From NCBI GenBank assembly GCA_030067835.1, contig CP092441.1, positions 1,798,001 to 1,862,000 on the forward strand: a DNA stretch of 64,000 nucleotides, given 5' to 3'. The stretch is from Chakrabartyella piscis. Lineage in GTDB: Bacteria; Bacillota; Clostridia; Lachnospirales; Anaerotignaceae. A model generated the notes under the pieces. The model ran no database searches. It was not told the DNA's origin and saw nothing but the letters and a program-made list of their open reading frames with translations. Below, one piece after another: positions 57,141 to 64,000 of this stretch (positions are counted from its first letter, which is position 1; every line of letters starts with the position of its first letter). Position numbers and translations under genes: made by a program.

Positions 57141-57686
57141 TTAATTCAAAGAAAATAGTAAGGAAAACACACTGTTTTCCTCTTCTTCGAAATATTCTTC
57201 TCCAGCATACTGGATGGTATAGCTTTCTTTTGGCACATCAATATACACCACTTGGTATGCTTCTGGTTCCACCATACCCAAGCGTGTCATTGCTTCTGTA
57301 CGAATATAATCCAAGTCCAATTGTTCTGTAATTTCTGCTTCCACAATGTTGTTTTCAGATTTCAATGTGGAATAGGCATCCTTTTCTATACGCAATTGTA
57401 CAGATGCATTATCTGCTTGCACACCAATTCCCATATACATCAAACAACCCAAAAAAAGCATTGCAATCACTACAATATGCTTGAAAACAGCCAAACCAAC
57501 GCTTGATTTTGGACTTGCAACCACTTGTTGTTGTGGCATTGGTCGTCTTTTGGGTTGTGGTACTGGTTTTCTGGTTTCTCTTGGTTGATACATATAGTCT
57601 GTATCATAGGCAACACTGCCATAAGAGTAATATCTATTGGAGTTATGGTTTCTGCTATTGGAGTTTCTTCTGTTTTGCGTTTGCAT
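57141..57686 (-). CDS. ftsL: FtsL-like cell division protein
   Basis: The 181-aa bitopic protein has a basic N-terminal cytoplasmic part rich in Asn, Arg and Pro, one TM helix (FKHIVVIAMLFLGCLMYMGIGV), then a coiled-coil zipper (LRIEKDAYSTLKSENNIVEAEI). Placement between rsmH and the first PBP fits FtsL. ATG at 57686 is preferred, 8 nt after GGAGG. The C-terminal extension is longer than usual. Confidence 0.78.
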   Translation of the reverse strand: MQTQNRRNSNSRNHNSNRYYSYGSVAYDTDYMYQPRETRKPVPQPKRRPMPQQQVVASPKSSVGLAVFKHIVVIAMLFLGCLMYMGIGVQADNASVQLRIEKDAYSTLKSENNIVEAEITEQLDLDYIRTEAMTRLGMVEPEAYQVVYIDVPKESYTIQYAGEEYFEEEENSVFSLLFSLN

Positions 57687-57718
57687 TACCATTTCCTCCT
57701 TTTCATATAATTCTTTTT

Positions 57719-58651
57719 TTAAATTCCTTCTAAGATGCGAAGTTTTGCACTTCTGGATCTGGAATTGACTTCCAATTCTTCTGCACTTGGTAAAATTGGT
57801 TTTCTGGTAACCACTCTACCGGTTCGTTTTTTGCCACAAACACAAACTGGAAAACTTGGTGGACACACACATGGATTTTCTTGTTTGCGAAATGCTTCTT
57901 TTACAATTCTATCTTCCAAAGAATGGAAGGTTATGATGCAAAGTCTGCCACCTTCATTCAGTCTAGCAGAAACATCATCAATTGCTTTTTGCAATACATC
58001 CAACTCTCCATTGACTTCGATACGAATTGCTTGGAAAGTTCTTCTTGCTGGATGTGGCCCATCTTTTCTAGCACCCTTTGGAATTGCTTTTTTGATGACC
58101 GAAACCAAATCTCCAGTGGTTTCTAATGGTTTTTCTTTTCTTTCTTCTACAATAAATTCTGCAACTCGCTTTGCCCAACGCTCTTCCCCATATTTGAAAA
58201 TAACGTTATTGAGTTCTTCTGCACTATATTCATTGACCACATTGTATGCTGAAAAGTCCCTTGTGGAATCCATACGCATATCCAATGGTGCATCGTGTTG
58301 ATAGGAAAAACCACGTTCTGCTTCATCCAATTGGTGTGAAGAAACGCCAATATCCATCAACATACCATCTATTTTGTCAATACCAAGGTTGTCCAAGATA
58401 TTTGCAATATTTCCAAAATTATCATGTACAAATGTCACTTTATCCAAATGCTCTTTCAGGCGTTCTCTAGCTGCCTTATGTGCATTTTCGTCTTGGTCTA
58501 TGGCAATGAGTCTGCCTGTCGTTAATTTTTTTGCTATTTCCAATGAATGGCCACCACCACCCATGGTTCCGTCTACATAAATTCCTTCTGGGTCAATGTC
58601 CAAACCATTGATACATTCCCATAACAATACTGAAATATGATGAAATTCCAT
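57719..58651 (-). CDS. rsmH: 16S rRNA (cytosine-1402-N4)-methyltransferase
   Basis: The 310-aa enzyme (ATG at 58651 after AAGGAGG; the upstream extension is unlikely) has SAM motif [15 protein letters not shown], the [10 protein letters not shown]-like [18 protein letters not shown] and the [10 protein letters not shown] block. [16 protein letters not shown] cysteine cluster is typical of Firmicutes RsmH. It starts 10 nt after the mraZ stop. Confidence 0.96.
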   Translation of the reverse strand: MEFHHISVLLWECINGLDIDPEGIYVDGTMGGGGHSLEIAKKLTTGRLIAIDQDENAHKAARERLKEHLDKVTFVHDNFGNIANILDNLGIDKIDGMLMDIGVSSHQLDEAERGFSYQHDAPLDMRMDSTRDFSAYNVVNEYSAEELNNVIFKYGEERWAKRVAEFIVEERKEKPLETTGDLVSVIKKAIPKGARKDGPHPARRTFQAIRIEVNGELDVLQKAIDDVSARLNEGGRLCIITFHSLEDRIVKEAFRKQENPCVCPPSFPVCVCGKKRTGRVVTRKPILPSAEELEVNSRSRSAKLRILEGI

Positions 58652-58661
58652 AACATCCTCC

Positions 58662-59093
58662 TTAAATACCATATGCTTCCATTTCTGCTGCAAGATCCAT
58701 GCTAATGGAGTCTTCTTCTTCGTGGTATGCAAGCCATGCATCTTTGTCCCAAAATTCCACACGATTGATTGCACCGATGGAAACCACGTTTTTTTTCAAT
58801 CCTGCATATGTACGCAAGGTAAGTGGTAATGTAATTCTTCCTTGGCTATCGTATTCACATTCAGCAGCTCCAGCACAGAAGAAACGAACAAATTTTCTAG
58901 CACCTGCATTGGTCATTGGCAGTTTGCTAAGCTTGTCCTCAAATATCTTCCATTCTTCTGCGGAATAGGCACAAAGGCAATTATCCAACCCTTTTGTGAC
59001 AACAAAATTTTCACCCAACCCCTCACGGAGCTTGGCAGGAATGATCATTCTTCCTTTTGCATCCAACGTATGTTGAAATTCACCTAGAGCCAT
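58662..59093 (-). CDS. mraZ: MraZ transcriptional regulator
   Basis: The 143-aa protein has two AbrB-like beta-barrel repeats, each with the DxxGR signature ([14 protein letters not shown] and [13 protein letters not shown]). It binds repeats before the wall and division cluster and is the first gene of it. AAAGGTGG precedes the ATG by 9 nt. Confidence 0.96.
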   Translation of the reverse strand: MALGEFQHTLDAKGRMIIPAKLREGLGENFVVTKGLDNCLCAYSAEEWKIFEDKLSKLPMTNAGARKFVRFFCAGAAECEYDSQGRITLPLTLRTYAGLKKNVVSIGAINRVEFWDKDAWLAYHEEEDSISMDLAAEMEAYGI

Positions 59094-59132
59094 TTTGTTA
59101 CACCACCTTTTTCACTGAAAACAAGCATATAT

Positions 59133-59158
59133 CCACCTATTTCCACCACTTTTCACCT
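59133..59158 (-). promoter_or_regulatory. MraZ-type operator
   Basis: On the minus strand AGGTGA, TGGTGG and AGGTGG repeat with a 10-bp period (59158-59133), matching the known arrangement of MraZ boxes. They are downstream of the predicted -10, so binding would repress the operon. Confidence 0.72.
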
Positions 59159-59169
59159 ATTTCCTCTTA

Positions 59170-59198
59170 ATTATAGTCCATTTCACATAAAAAAGCAA
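59170..59198 (-). promoter_or_regulatory. Promoter of the wall/division cluster
   Basis: On the minus strand: -35-like TTGCTT (59198-59193), 17-nt spacer, perfect -10 TATAAT (59175-59170), upstream of the MraZ boxes. Confidence 0.6.
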
Positions 59199-59378
59199 CG
59201 TTTTTATGATATTTTTCTTAAGTTTTTTTATTAGAAAATGCGATAAAATCAAGGTTTTTTACCGTTTTTTACTAAAAAAAGAACAGCCAAAAACGACTGT
59301 TTGCGTGGCGGAAAATAATTTGAATGGTGTAGAGGGTTATTTATATTTTACGTAGTACCACTAAACCAAGTATGCAGT

Positions 59379-59482
59379 TGTAGGGTTGATTCACGAATCA
59401 ACCGAAACCAAAGATTCTTCATTGCATTCAGAATGACAACTTATATAAGTTGATTTATTTGTAGGGGAGGATATTATCCTCC
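59379..59482. repeat. Short intergenic repeats
   Basis: GTAGGGTTGATTCACGAATC unit (about 59380), an AAAGATTCTTCATT unit (about 59408-59440), and an inverted hairpin GTAGGGGAGGAT/ATCCTCC (59461-59482). Confidence 0.68.
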
Positions 59483-59510
59483 AGTAAATTGTGTGTGATA
59501 ATTTTAGGTT

Positions 59511-60104
59511 TTAATTTTTTCAAATGTTAGAGACTTTTAGACCTTACTTTTCAACAGTGAAAAGTAACAAAAGCTGCCACTCTTTGCGAAGGCGTGGAGC
59601 CACGCTATAAGGTGGTCAAGACCCCCTTATATATCCCCTTGTAAGTAAGATATGTGATGGTGTAAATCCTACGATTAGACCGTGAGTGACAAGCCCCTCA
59701 CCTCTTGATTACTGGTTCAAAAGCAAAGTAAGTAGTGAACAAATGATTTTTGATTTCCATTCAGCCTTTGCTTGCAAAGCGGAATCCTCTCAATTTATTA
59801 CTAGTGAAATTTCAATAAGCGTCTCTAGCCATGAAGGAAGCATGCTCAAGCCATAAATTATAGCAATAGCCATGTCTATTCCACCTTGTAGGGGATTTTT
59901 AAGGGCTTGCAAAGCCCTTGAACCGTGCTCCACGCTTCGGAAGTAGTGGTGGATTTTGTTACTTTTCTCCAGTGAAAAGTAAGGTCTTAATGATCTAAAT
60001 AGTGAATAAATTCCTACCTAAAATTAATTCACAACATCCCAACAGGTGACGAAACGTCACCCCTACAAAACAAACGTTACTACAGATTATAAGCATTTGA
60101 CGTA
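59511..60104. repeat. 0.6-kb repeat element, copy 3 (full)
   Basis: It matches copy 1 (33519-34118) from the AATGTTAGAGAC arm through GTGAGTGACAAGCCCCTCAC to ACTACAGATTATAAGCAT. The arms are again imperfect reverse complements, and no plausible gene is inside. Confidence 0.7.
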
Positions 60105-60144
60105 TTACGCAAACTACACTCTAAATCGAATTTCTGCACAAAAA

Positions 60145-60194
60145 AAGGACACACCAAAGTGTATCCAAAAAGCTGATAACGGGAATCGAACTAG
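60145..60194 (-). other. Displaced tRNA 3' end plus its terminator (left attachment site of element 2)
   Basis: On the minus strand GTTCGATTCCCGTTATCAGC (about 60191-60172) is a T-loop and 3' acceptor strand with no matching tRNA 5' part. It is followed by TTTTT and a terminator GGATACAC-TTTG-GTGTGTCC-TTTTTTT. The acceptor strand TATCAGC suits a tRNA beginning GCTGATA, as in some tRNA-Thr. An intact tRNA is expected at the far end beyond the window. Confidence 0.7.
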
Positions 60195-60437
60195 ATTATA
60201 CACATATCTATTTTTATTTGTTTCTGTTATGTAAACAAAATGCAAGCAACGTGTGTATTTTGTTGTTGCATTGCGTACAAATTACAAATGATTCACCGAT
60301 ATATCAGTACCAAAATCACCCATCAAAAAAACAGTTCACACAAAAGTTCACACAAAATCACCTTATTCATGGTAAAAACAGGCGAATTGGTATAATCCTG
60401 TCACTATCCACAGAAGATACAAAAAGGAGATTTTAGC
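60195..60437. other. Non-coding left end of element 2
   Basis: The stretch contains near-direct repeats AAAACAGTTCACACAAAAGT and GTTCACACAAAATC-like around 60328-60362. They may be integrase arm sites or operator sequences. An AAAAAGGAGA site precedes the next gene. Confidence 0.4.
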
Positions 60438-60683
60438 ATGAAAAAACTAACCGGAATGTACCAAGCGTTCTGCAAGGAACGTCACGAAGAATTTGAAAAT
60501 TACATCAACGGAGGCGACACTATGGGAGAAATTCAAAATTTTTTAAAGCAAAAGCTCAATGCAGATGATTTTTATCACGCTGAAGAATTACTAAATGCCT
60601 TGGTCAGTGAAATCGAAGAAAAGGGCTTCAAAGAAGGTGCCAAATACACCAGCGGCTTAGCAAAAGAATTGTTTACTGAGTGA
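60438..60683 (+). CDS. Small helical protein of mobile element
   Basis: The 81-aa charged protein resembles the 57-aa protein at 62795: both have a helix-loop LLNALVSEIEEKGFKEGAKYTSGLAKEL versus LIERLEEMVHEQAFVDGANFMAELFEEL. AAAGGAG precedes the start. Function is unknown; the ending also recalls DUF6809 proteins. Confidence 0.62.
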   Translation: MKKLTGMYQAFCKERHEEFENYINGGDTMGEIQNFLKQKLNADDFYHAEELLNALVSEIEEKGFKEGAKYTSGLAKELFTE

Positions 60684-60686
60684 TAC

Positions 60687-60726
60687 GAGAAACCCTTATT
60701 TCTAGGGGTTTTCTCTACTTTTTTTA
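60687..60726 (+). terminator. Terminator after the small gene
   Basis: GAGAAACCC (60687-60695) pairs with GGGGTTTTCTC (60705-60715) with small irregularities, followed by TACTTTTTTTTA. Confidence 0.72.
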
Positions 60727-60809
60727 ATTTCCACCACCTTTTTTTATTCAAAATTATCCAACAACACACAATGTAAATAAGTCACCTTAAGCCTACCCAC
60801 TCCAAAAAC

Positions 60810-60839
60810 AAAACCGCCCCTATGAAAAAGAGCGGTTTT
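60810..60839 (-). terminator. Terminator of the repressor pair
   Basis: On the minus strand AAAACCGC (60839-60832) pairs with GCGGTTTT (60817-60810), then GTTTTTGG. It overlaps the stop codon of the repressor gene. Confidence 0.8.
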
Positions 60840-61056
60840 AATAGCGTTTTGGATCATCTGTTCTACCCAGAAGATAGTCGGTGGAAACGTCGAAGAAGTC
60901 AGCGAGCATAATCAATCTTTCTTGACTTACGCCTACCGTACCATATTCGATTTTTTGGTAATATTTATCAGTAACTCCCAAGGTTTCGCCCATTTGTTTT
61001 TGGGTAACTTGGTTTTCTATACGCAATGTTTTCAAGCGTTCAATGAAAGTAGCCAT
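60838..61056 (-). CDS. XRE-family repressor 2
   Basis: The 72-aa helix-turn-helix protein (TQKQMGETLGVTDKYYQKIEYG) ends in LADFFDVSTDYLLGRTDDPKRY. It is a diverged tandem duplicate of the next entry, which has the same length and C-terminus. CTGGAGG-like site before the ATG. Confidence 0.85.
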   Translation of the reverse strand: MATFIERLKTLRIENQVTQKQMGETLGVTDKYYQKIEYGTVGVSQERLIMLADFFDVSTDYLLGRTDDPKRY

Positions 61057-61074
61057 CTAAAAACCTCCAGAAAA

Positions 61075-61293
61075 TTAAAACCGTTTAGGGTTATCAGTAA
61101 GCCCTAGCAAGTAGTCTATAGATACATCAAAATATTCTGCAAGTGCAATCAATGGTTCGGTAGCTGGTCTCCGTAACTCAAGCTCATAATTTTGTATTCC
61201 ACGTTCACTAAACCCAACAGCTTCAGCTAAGGTTTTTTGAGATATATTACTGTTTGTTCGTAGTTCCTTTAATCTTTCAGAAAATGTTGCCAT
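61075..61293 (-). CDS. XRE-family repressor 1
   Basis: The 72-aa helix-turn-helix protein (SQKTLAEAVGFSERGIQNYELELRRP) ends in LAEYFDVSIDYLLGLTDNPKRF. It is the promoter-proximal copy of the tandem pair, 18 nt from the second. Likely keeps the element quiescent. A CTGGAGG-type site precedes the ATG. Confidence 0.88.
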   Translation of the reverse strand: MATFSERLKELRTNSNISQKTLAEAVGFSERGIQNYELELRRPATEPLIALAEYFDVSIDYLLGLTDNPKRF

Positions 61294-61584
61294 AAAAACC
61301 TCCAGAAAATTTCAGAAAAATGTTGACATACTCAACTGTGTGTGGTAACATCTTATTAGGTACTCGTTTGTGTGTATGTTTTGTTTGTATAAAACTATAC
61401 CATAAATTGTGTCAAAAGTCAATTTAATACGTTTTATTTACGTATTAACAAAAAAATAACGGAAATGTCCGCCCTCAGAAAGTTGACAAATCCGTTATCC
61501 ACTAGAAAGATTTCTCTATCTGTAAAACATTATACTACAGCTAGGGACTTCTTTCAATACCCAATTATGAAAGGAGCTTTTTTA
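61294..61584. promoter_or_regulatory. Divergent control region of element 2
   Basis: On the minus strand: TTGACT (61422-61417), 17 nt, TATAGT (61399-61394) for the repressors. An inverted repeat AATACG/CGTATT (61426-61446) lies just upstream and is a candidate operator. On the plus strand TTGACA (61325-61330), 17 nt, TAACAT is possible. A hairpin ATAACGGA/TCCGTTAT (61456-61498) precedes the rightward operon. Confidence 0.6.
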
Positions 61585-61923
61585 ATGATTCAACTCAACC
61601 AAGTTTTACACCCCAACACCATTGCAGTTATGGAAACACTGGAAAGCTGCAGCATTCAAGAAATAAACGAAAAAATAGATACACTCTTTTTGAATGATTT
61701 CGAGCAAACAGAAGCGAAGAAAGCCACAGAATGGTTACGGACATTCCCCCCTGTGCTGCAAGCTTGCCATGTCCAAGAAATAATGGGAGTGAGCGGCAGC
61801 GTTGCATATAACCTTATGCACCACAAAGAATGCCCCACTTTGAAGTTTGGGCATCGTATTGTAGTACCAAGAGAGGACTTCTGGGAGTTTGTGATGGAGC
61901 ACAGAGGTAAACGCTTATGGTGA
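61585..61923 (+). CDS. Excisionase-like DNA-binding protein
   Basis: The 112-aa protein (ATG at 61585 after AAAGGAG) has a C-terminal winged-helix excisionase-type fold, HVQEIMGVSGSVAYNLMHHK followed by LKFGHRIVVPREDFWEFV, which matches the HTH_17 pattern. The N-terminal half is a helical extension. It begins the rightward operon and may control excision or replication. Confidence 0.75.
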   Translation: MIQLNQVLHPNTIAVMETLESCSIQEINEKIDTLFLNDFEQTEAKKATEWLRTFPPVLQACHVQEIMGVSGSVAYNLMHHKECPTLKFGHRIVVPREDFWEFVMEHRGKRLW

Positions 61924-62798
61924 AGAATGACAAGCAAGACAAGCGATTGAATGAAGTGATTCGGGTGCAAAAACGTCACAGTAGCTTTGTTATGATGGAT
62001 AAAGGGTTCTTGGAGAACCCTAACCTGTCATGGAAAGCTAAGGGCATACTAGCCTATCTGCTGTCCAAACCAGATGATTGGTGTGTGATTGTTCGTGATG
62101 TGATCAATCACTCCACAGATGGCAAAGGAGCGGTATATAGTGGCTTGAATGAACTAAAAGAGGAAGGTCATTATACCAAAGTCCCCATCAGAGATGAACG
62201 TGGTAAAATAATTCGCTGGGAGAGTAACATCTACGAGTGTCGGATGTCCCAAGAAAGCGAAGCTGCTACCACCGCTCCACCACTTCCCACTTTTCAAGAA
62301 ATGGATAACCAAGATATGGATAAGCCATATCTGGAAAACTGGGAACGTAATAATAATTATATAAACCTTACTGAAAATAACTGTACTAAAAATCAGTCTA
62401 GTCAGTCTGGCAAGATAGACATGACGGACAAGATTGAAGGGTACACCGCTATGATCCATGAGAACATTGACTACAACGGTCTTTGCATTTCTCAAAAATC
62501 AGAAATTCAGATGGTTGATGAATTGGTGGCAATCATGGTGGATGTGATGGTGGTAGACACCAAGACCATTCGTGTAGATGGCGAAGATAAGCCACGAGCT
62601 TTGGTCAGACACCGCCTTAATCAATTGAATTACCATGATGTGATACACGTCTTAGACGGCTTCAAGAGCCTTACGAGCCACATCAAAAACAAGAAAGCAT
62701 ACTTACTCACCATGCTCTACAACAGCAAGATGGAAATGAACGCACACTATACCAATGCCGTAGCAGCCAATCAATGGGAAGGTGGTGGTCACCAATGA
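61917..62798 (+). CDS. Replication initiator-like protein (winged helix, DUF6017-like C-terminus)
   Basis: The 293-aa protein has an N-terminal winged helix (FVMMDKGFLENPNLSWKAKGILAYLLSKPDDW, like phage replisome organisers), a low-complexity linker (about 120-175) and a C-terminal helical domain (VDELVAIMVDVMVV ... SHIKNKKAYLLTMLYNSKME) typical of DUF6017 proteins in Firmicutes mobile elements. It overlaps the gene before by 7 nt and the one after by ATGA. Confidence 0.78.
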   Translation: MVKNDKQDKRLNEVIRVQKRHSSFVMMDKGFLENPNLSWKAKGILAYLLSKPDDWCVIVRDVINHSTDGKGAVYSGLNELKEEGHYTKVPIRDERGKIIRWESNIYECRMSQESEAATTAPPLPTFQEMDNQDMDKPYLENWERNNNYINLTENNCTKNQSSQSGKIDMTDKIEGYTAMIHENIDYNGLCISQKSEIQMVDELVAIMVDVMVVDTKTIRVDGEDKPRALVRHRLNQLNYHDVIHVLDGFKSLTSHIKNKKAYLLTMLYNSKMEMNAHYTNAVAANQWEGGGHQ

Positions 62799-62968
62799 CC
62801 AACGAAACTCTAACGTCCTTCCTGGCACAACGATTGGATACGCAAGATTATTTGAAAGCCATGAGATTGATTGAACGTCTGGAAGAAATGGTTCACGAAC
62901 AAGCTTTTGTAGATGGTGCAAATTTTATGGCGGAATTGTTCGAAGAATTGGTAGGTGAGAGCGAATGA
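62795..62968 (+). CDS. Small helical protein related to the 60438 gene product
   Basis: The 57-aa protein (ATG at 62795 inside the ATGA overlap) shares the helix-loop-helix ending with the 81-aa protein at 60438. It is tightly embedded in the operon. Function is unknown. Confidence 0.62.
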   Translation: MTNETLTSFLAQRLDTQDYLKAMRLIERLEEMVHEQAFVDGANFMAELFEELVGESE

Positions 62969-63120
62969 AATTTCAGATTGTAGAAGAATTGTATGAGGTG
63001 GAAGGCTTTATTGGTTACCAAGGATGCTTGGTTTCTGTCATTGATATTCCACAGATGGACGATGAGCAGTGGGAAACACTTGCAAAAGAGTATGCAGCAA
63101 AGCTGTTTTTGGAGGTGTGA
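62965..63120 (+). CDS. Very small unknown protein
   Basis: The 51-aa frame (MKFQIVEELYEVEGFIGYQG ... AKLFLEV) starts in an ATGA overlap with the previous gene and ends 2 nt before the next. Codon use and coupling on both sides support it being real. No family recognised. Confidence 0.6.
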   Translation: MKFQIVEELYEVEGFIGYQGCLVSVIDIPQMDDEQWETLAKEYAAKLFLEV

Positions 63121-63122
63121 AT

Positions 63123-63380
63123 ATGAGTATGAGATATGACAGATATGACACGTATCACAGACGAGTTGAAGATGCGACCTATTTGGAACTCATTACATTC
63201 TTGAGGGAAAATGGCTTTGAAATCGTATATACCAACGTCCCAGAGCTGAATGGTAAACGAATTGGGTACAAGCTGTATACCTTCATGAGTTCTTTATCAG
63301 ATAATATGAAATATTGGTGTTATAACATTGCTTGGCTTCGTTTTGCTGCGGAGGAAGAAAGTGGTGATATAAATGGCTAA
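63123..63380 (+). CDS. Small unknown protein of element 2
   Basis: The 85-aa protein starts at ATG 63123, after GGAGGTG that ends the previous gene, and overlaps the integrase start by 8 nt. It is rich in Tyr and Arg at the N-terminus (MSMRYDRYDTYHRRVED). No family recognised. Confidence 0.6.
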   Translation: MSMRYDRYDTYHRRVEDATYLELITFLRENGFEIVYTNVPELNGKRIGYKLYTFMSSLSDNMKYWCYNIAWLRFAAEEESGDING

Positions 63381-64000
63381 GAGGGGACAAGGCGAGGGAA
63401 GTATTTCCAAGAGACCTAATGGTACATGGTATGCTAGAATCACTCTAGGACGTGATGAGAACGGCAAACAAAAACGTAAGTCTTTCTATGGCAAGACTCG
63501 TAAGGAAGTACAAGAACAAATGACAGAAGCCTTGAATGATGTCAATAAAGGAGCTTATATAGAACCATCAAATGTCACGCTAAATGAGTGGTTGGATTTT
63601 TGGCTTGAAGAATACAAAAGACCAAATGTACAGCCCAAAACATACCTTGGTGCTGCATCCGAAGCTAGGCTCCACATTCGCCCTCAATTGGGAGAGTGCA
63701 AATTACAAGATTTGCGTCCAGAGCAATTGCAAAAATTTATCAACGGGTTTGTTGGCGAAGGATACAAAGAAAGCTCCATTGACCGTCTTCGTGTACTTTT
63801 AAAATCCGCCTTACAGCAGGCTGCAGATAACGATCTAATTAGAAAAAATCCTATGACGACCGTAAAGACACCTAAAAGCACAAAAATTAGTAAAAAACGT
63901 ACACTTACCCTTGATGAGCAAAAAAAATTTATTGAAGCGGCACAGTATCATAAGTCTGGAGACATATGTATACTCATTCTGCTTACTGGATTGCGTGTGG
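63373..64000 (+). CDS. Tyrosine-type integrase (truncated by window edge)
   Basis: About 209 codons are visible. The N-terminal arm-binding domain begins MAKRGQGEGSISKRPNGTWYARI, followed by a SAM-like core-binding domain (LNEWLDFWLEEYKRPNVQPKTY ... IDRLRVLLKSAL). The catalytic domain begins LTLDEQKKFIEA and the window ends at LLTGLRV, which carries the first catalytic Arg. It matches Tn916/ICE- and prophage-type integrases and would act on the tRNA site. Confidence 0.92.
   Translation, partial: MAKRGQGEGSISKRPNGTWYARITLGRDENGKQKRKSFYGKTRKEVQEQMTEALNDVNKGAYIEPSNVTLNEWLDFWLEEYKRPNVQPKTYLGAASEARLHIRPQLGECKLQDLRPEQLQKFINGFVGEGYKESSIDRLRVLLKSALQQAADNDLIRKNPMTTVKTPKSTKISKKRTLTLDEQKKFIEAAQYHKSGDICILILLTGLRV

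Larger units (their letters stand above)
60172..64000 (+). mobile_element. Left part of a tRNA-targeted integrative element
   Basis: From the tRNA fragment to the window edge lie two tandem repressors, an excisionase-like protein, a replication protein, several tiny genes and a tyrosine integrase. No structural phage or conjugation gene is visible, so prophage, ICE and satellite all remain possible. Confidence 0.72.

Noticed and set aside
36147-59482. CRISPR array as explanation of the repeats
   Set aside because: Copies are dispersed, in both orientations and of differing stem sequence, with no regular spacers and no cas genes.

Overview
The window looks like a chromosomal piece of a spore-forming, low-GC member of the Clostridia, most likely Lachnospirales. 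The reasons are AT-rich DNA, strong AGGAGG ribosome binding sites, an alpha/beta-type spore protein, a SpoVD-like transpeptidase, T-box and lysine riboswitch leaders, and a V-type ATPase operon in the Enterococcus ntp order. The species cannot be fixed from sequence alone.

Core regions: 1-2.9 kb holds a truncated HlyD-like adaptor and a two-component system. 3.2-11.7 kb is a nine-gene V-ATPase operon on the minus strand whose K subunit keeps every sodium ligand known from E. hirae. 12.4-14.4 kb holds Hsp33, a methyltransferase and a spore protein. 14.6-17.7 kb is the lysine/diaminopimelate operon asd-dapA-dapB behind a promoter, lysine riboswitch and attenuator. 34.1-41.5 kb holds housekeeping and stress genes (DacF-like carboxypeptidase, SfsA, rubrerythrin, two VOC proteins, a His-tailed unknown protein, a DgoK-like kinase). 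41.9-45.7 kb holds T-box-controlled valS, a DUF4250 protein and ArsC. 45.7-59.2 kb is the division and cell-wall cluster mraZ-rsmH-ftsL-pbp-spoVD-murE-murF-mraY-murD-ftsW on the minus strand, interrupted by intergenic repeats.

Accessory region 1 (about 17.70-33.42 kb) is a 15.7-kb mobilizable transposon with a TnpX-like large serine recombinase, a TnpW-like protein, MobA/MobC, a RepA-like ATPase and small accessory genes. Its cargo is a restriction-modification system: a GHKL (MutL/MORC-like) ATPase fused to a PD-(D/E)XK nuclease, an MvaI/BcnI-like (MutH-fold) endonuclease and a convergent cytosine-5 methyltransferase. The element sits inside the loop of the dapB transcription terminator, and joining its two flanks rebuilds a perfect stem-loop plus T-tract. 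Two insertion sequences have hit the control gene of the cargo: an IS3-family copy (3-bp duplication ACT) splits a consensus TTGACA-N17-TATAAT promoter, and an IS1634-like copy (5-bp duplication TTATT) splits the XRE controller after codon 51. Removing both restores an 80-aa controller that overlaps the ATPase gene by ATGA.

Accessory region 2 (about 60.17 kb to beyond the window) is an integrative element with tandem repressors, an excisionase-like protein, a DUF6017-like replication protein, several tiny genes and a tyrosine integrase that runs off the edge. Its left boundary is a displaced tRNA 3' end followed by that tRNA's terminator.

The intergenic DNA carries three repeat families: short hairpins that always end in CCCTAC but have a different, still paired, stem in each copy; a short AAGATTCTTCGTC-like family; and a 0.6-kb element with long imperfect inverted arms (three copies).
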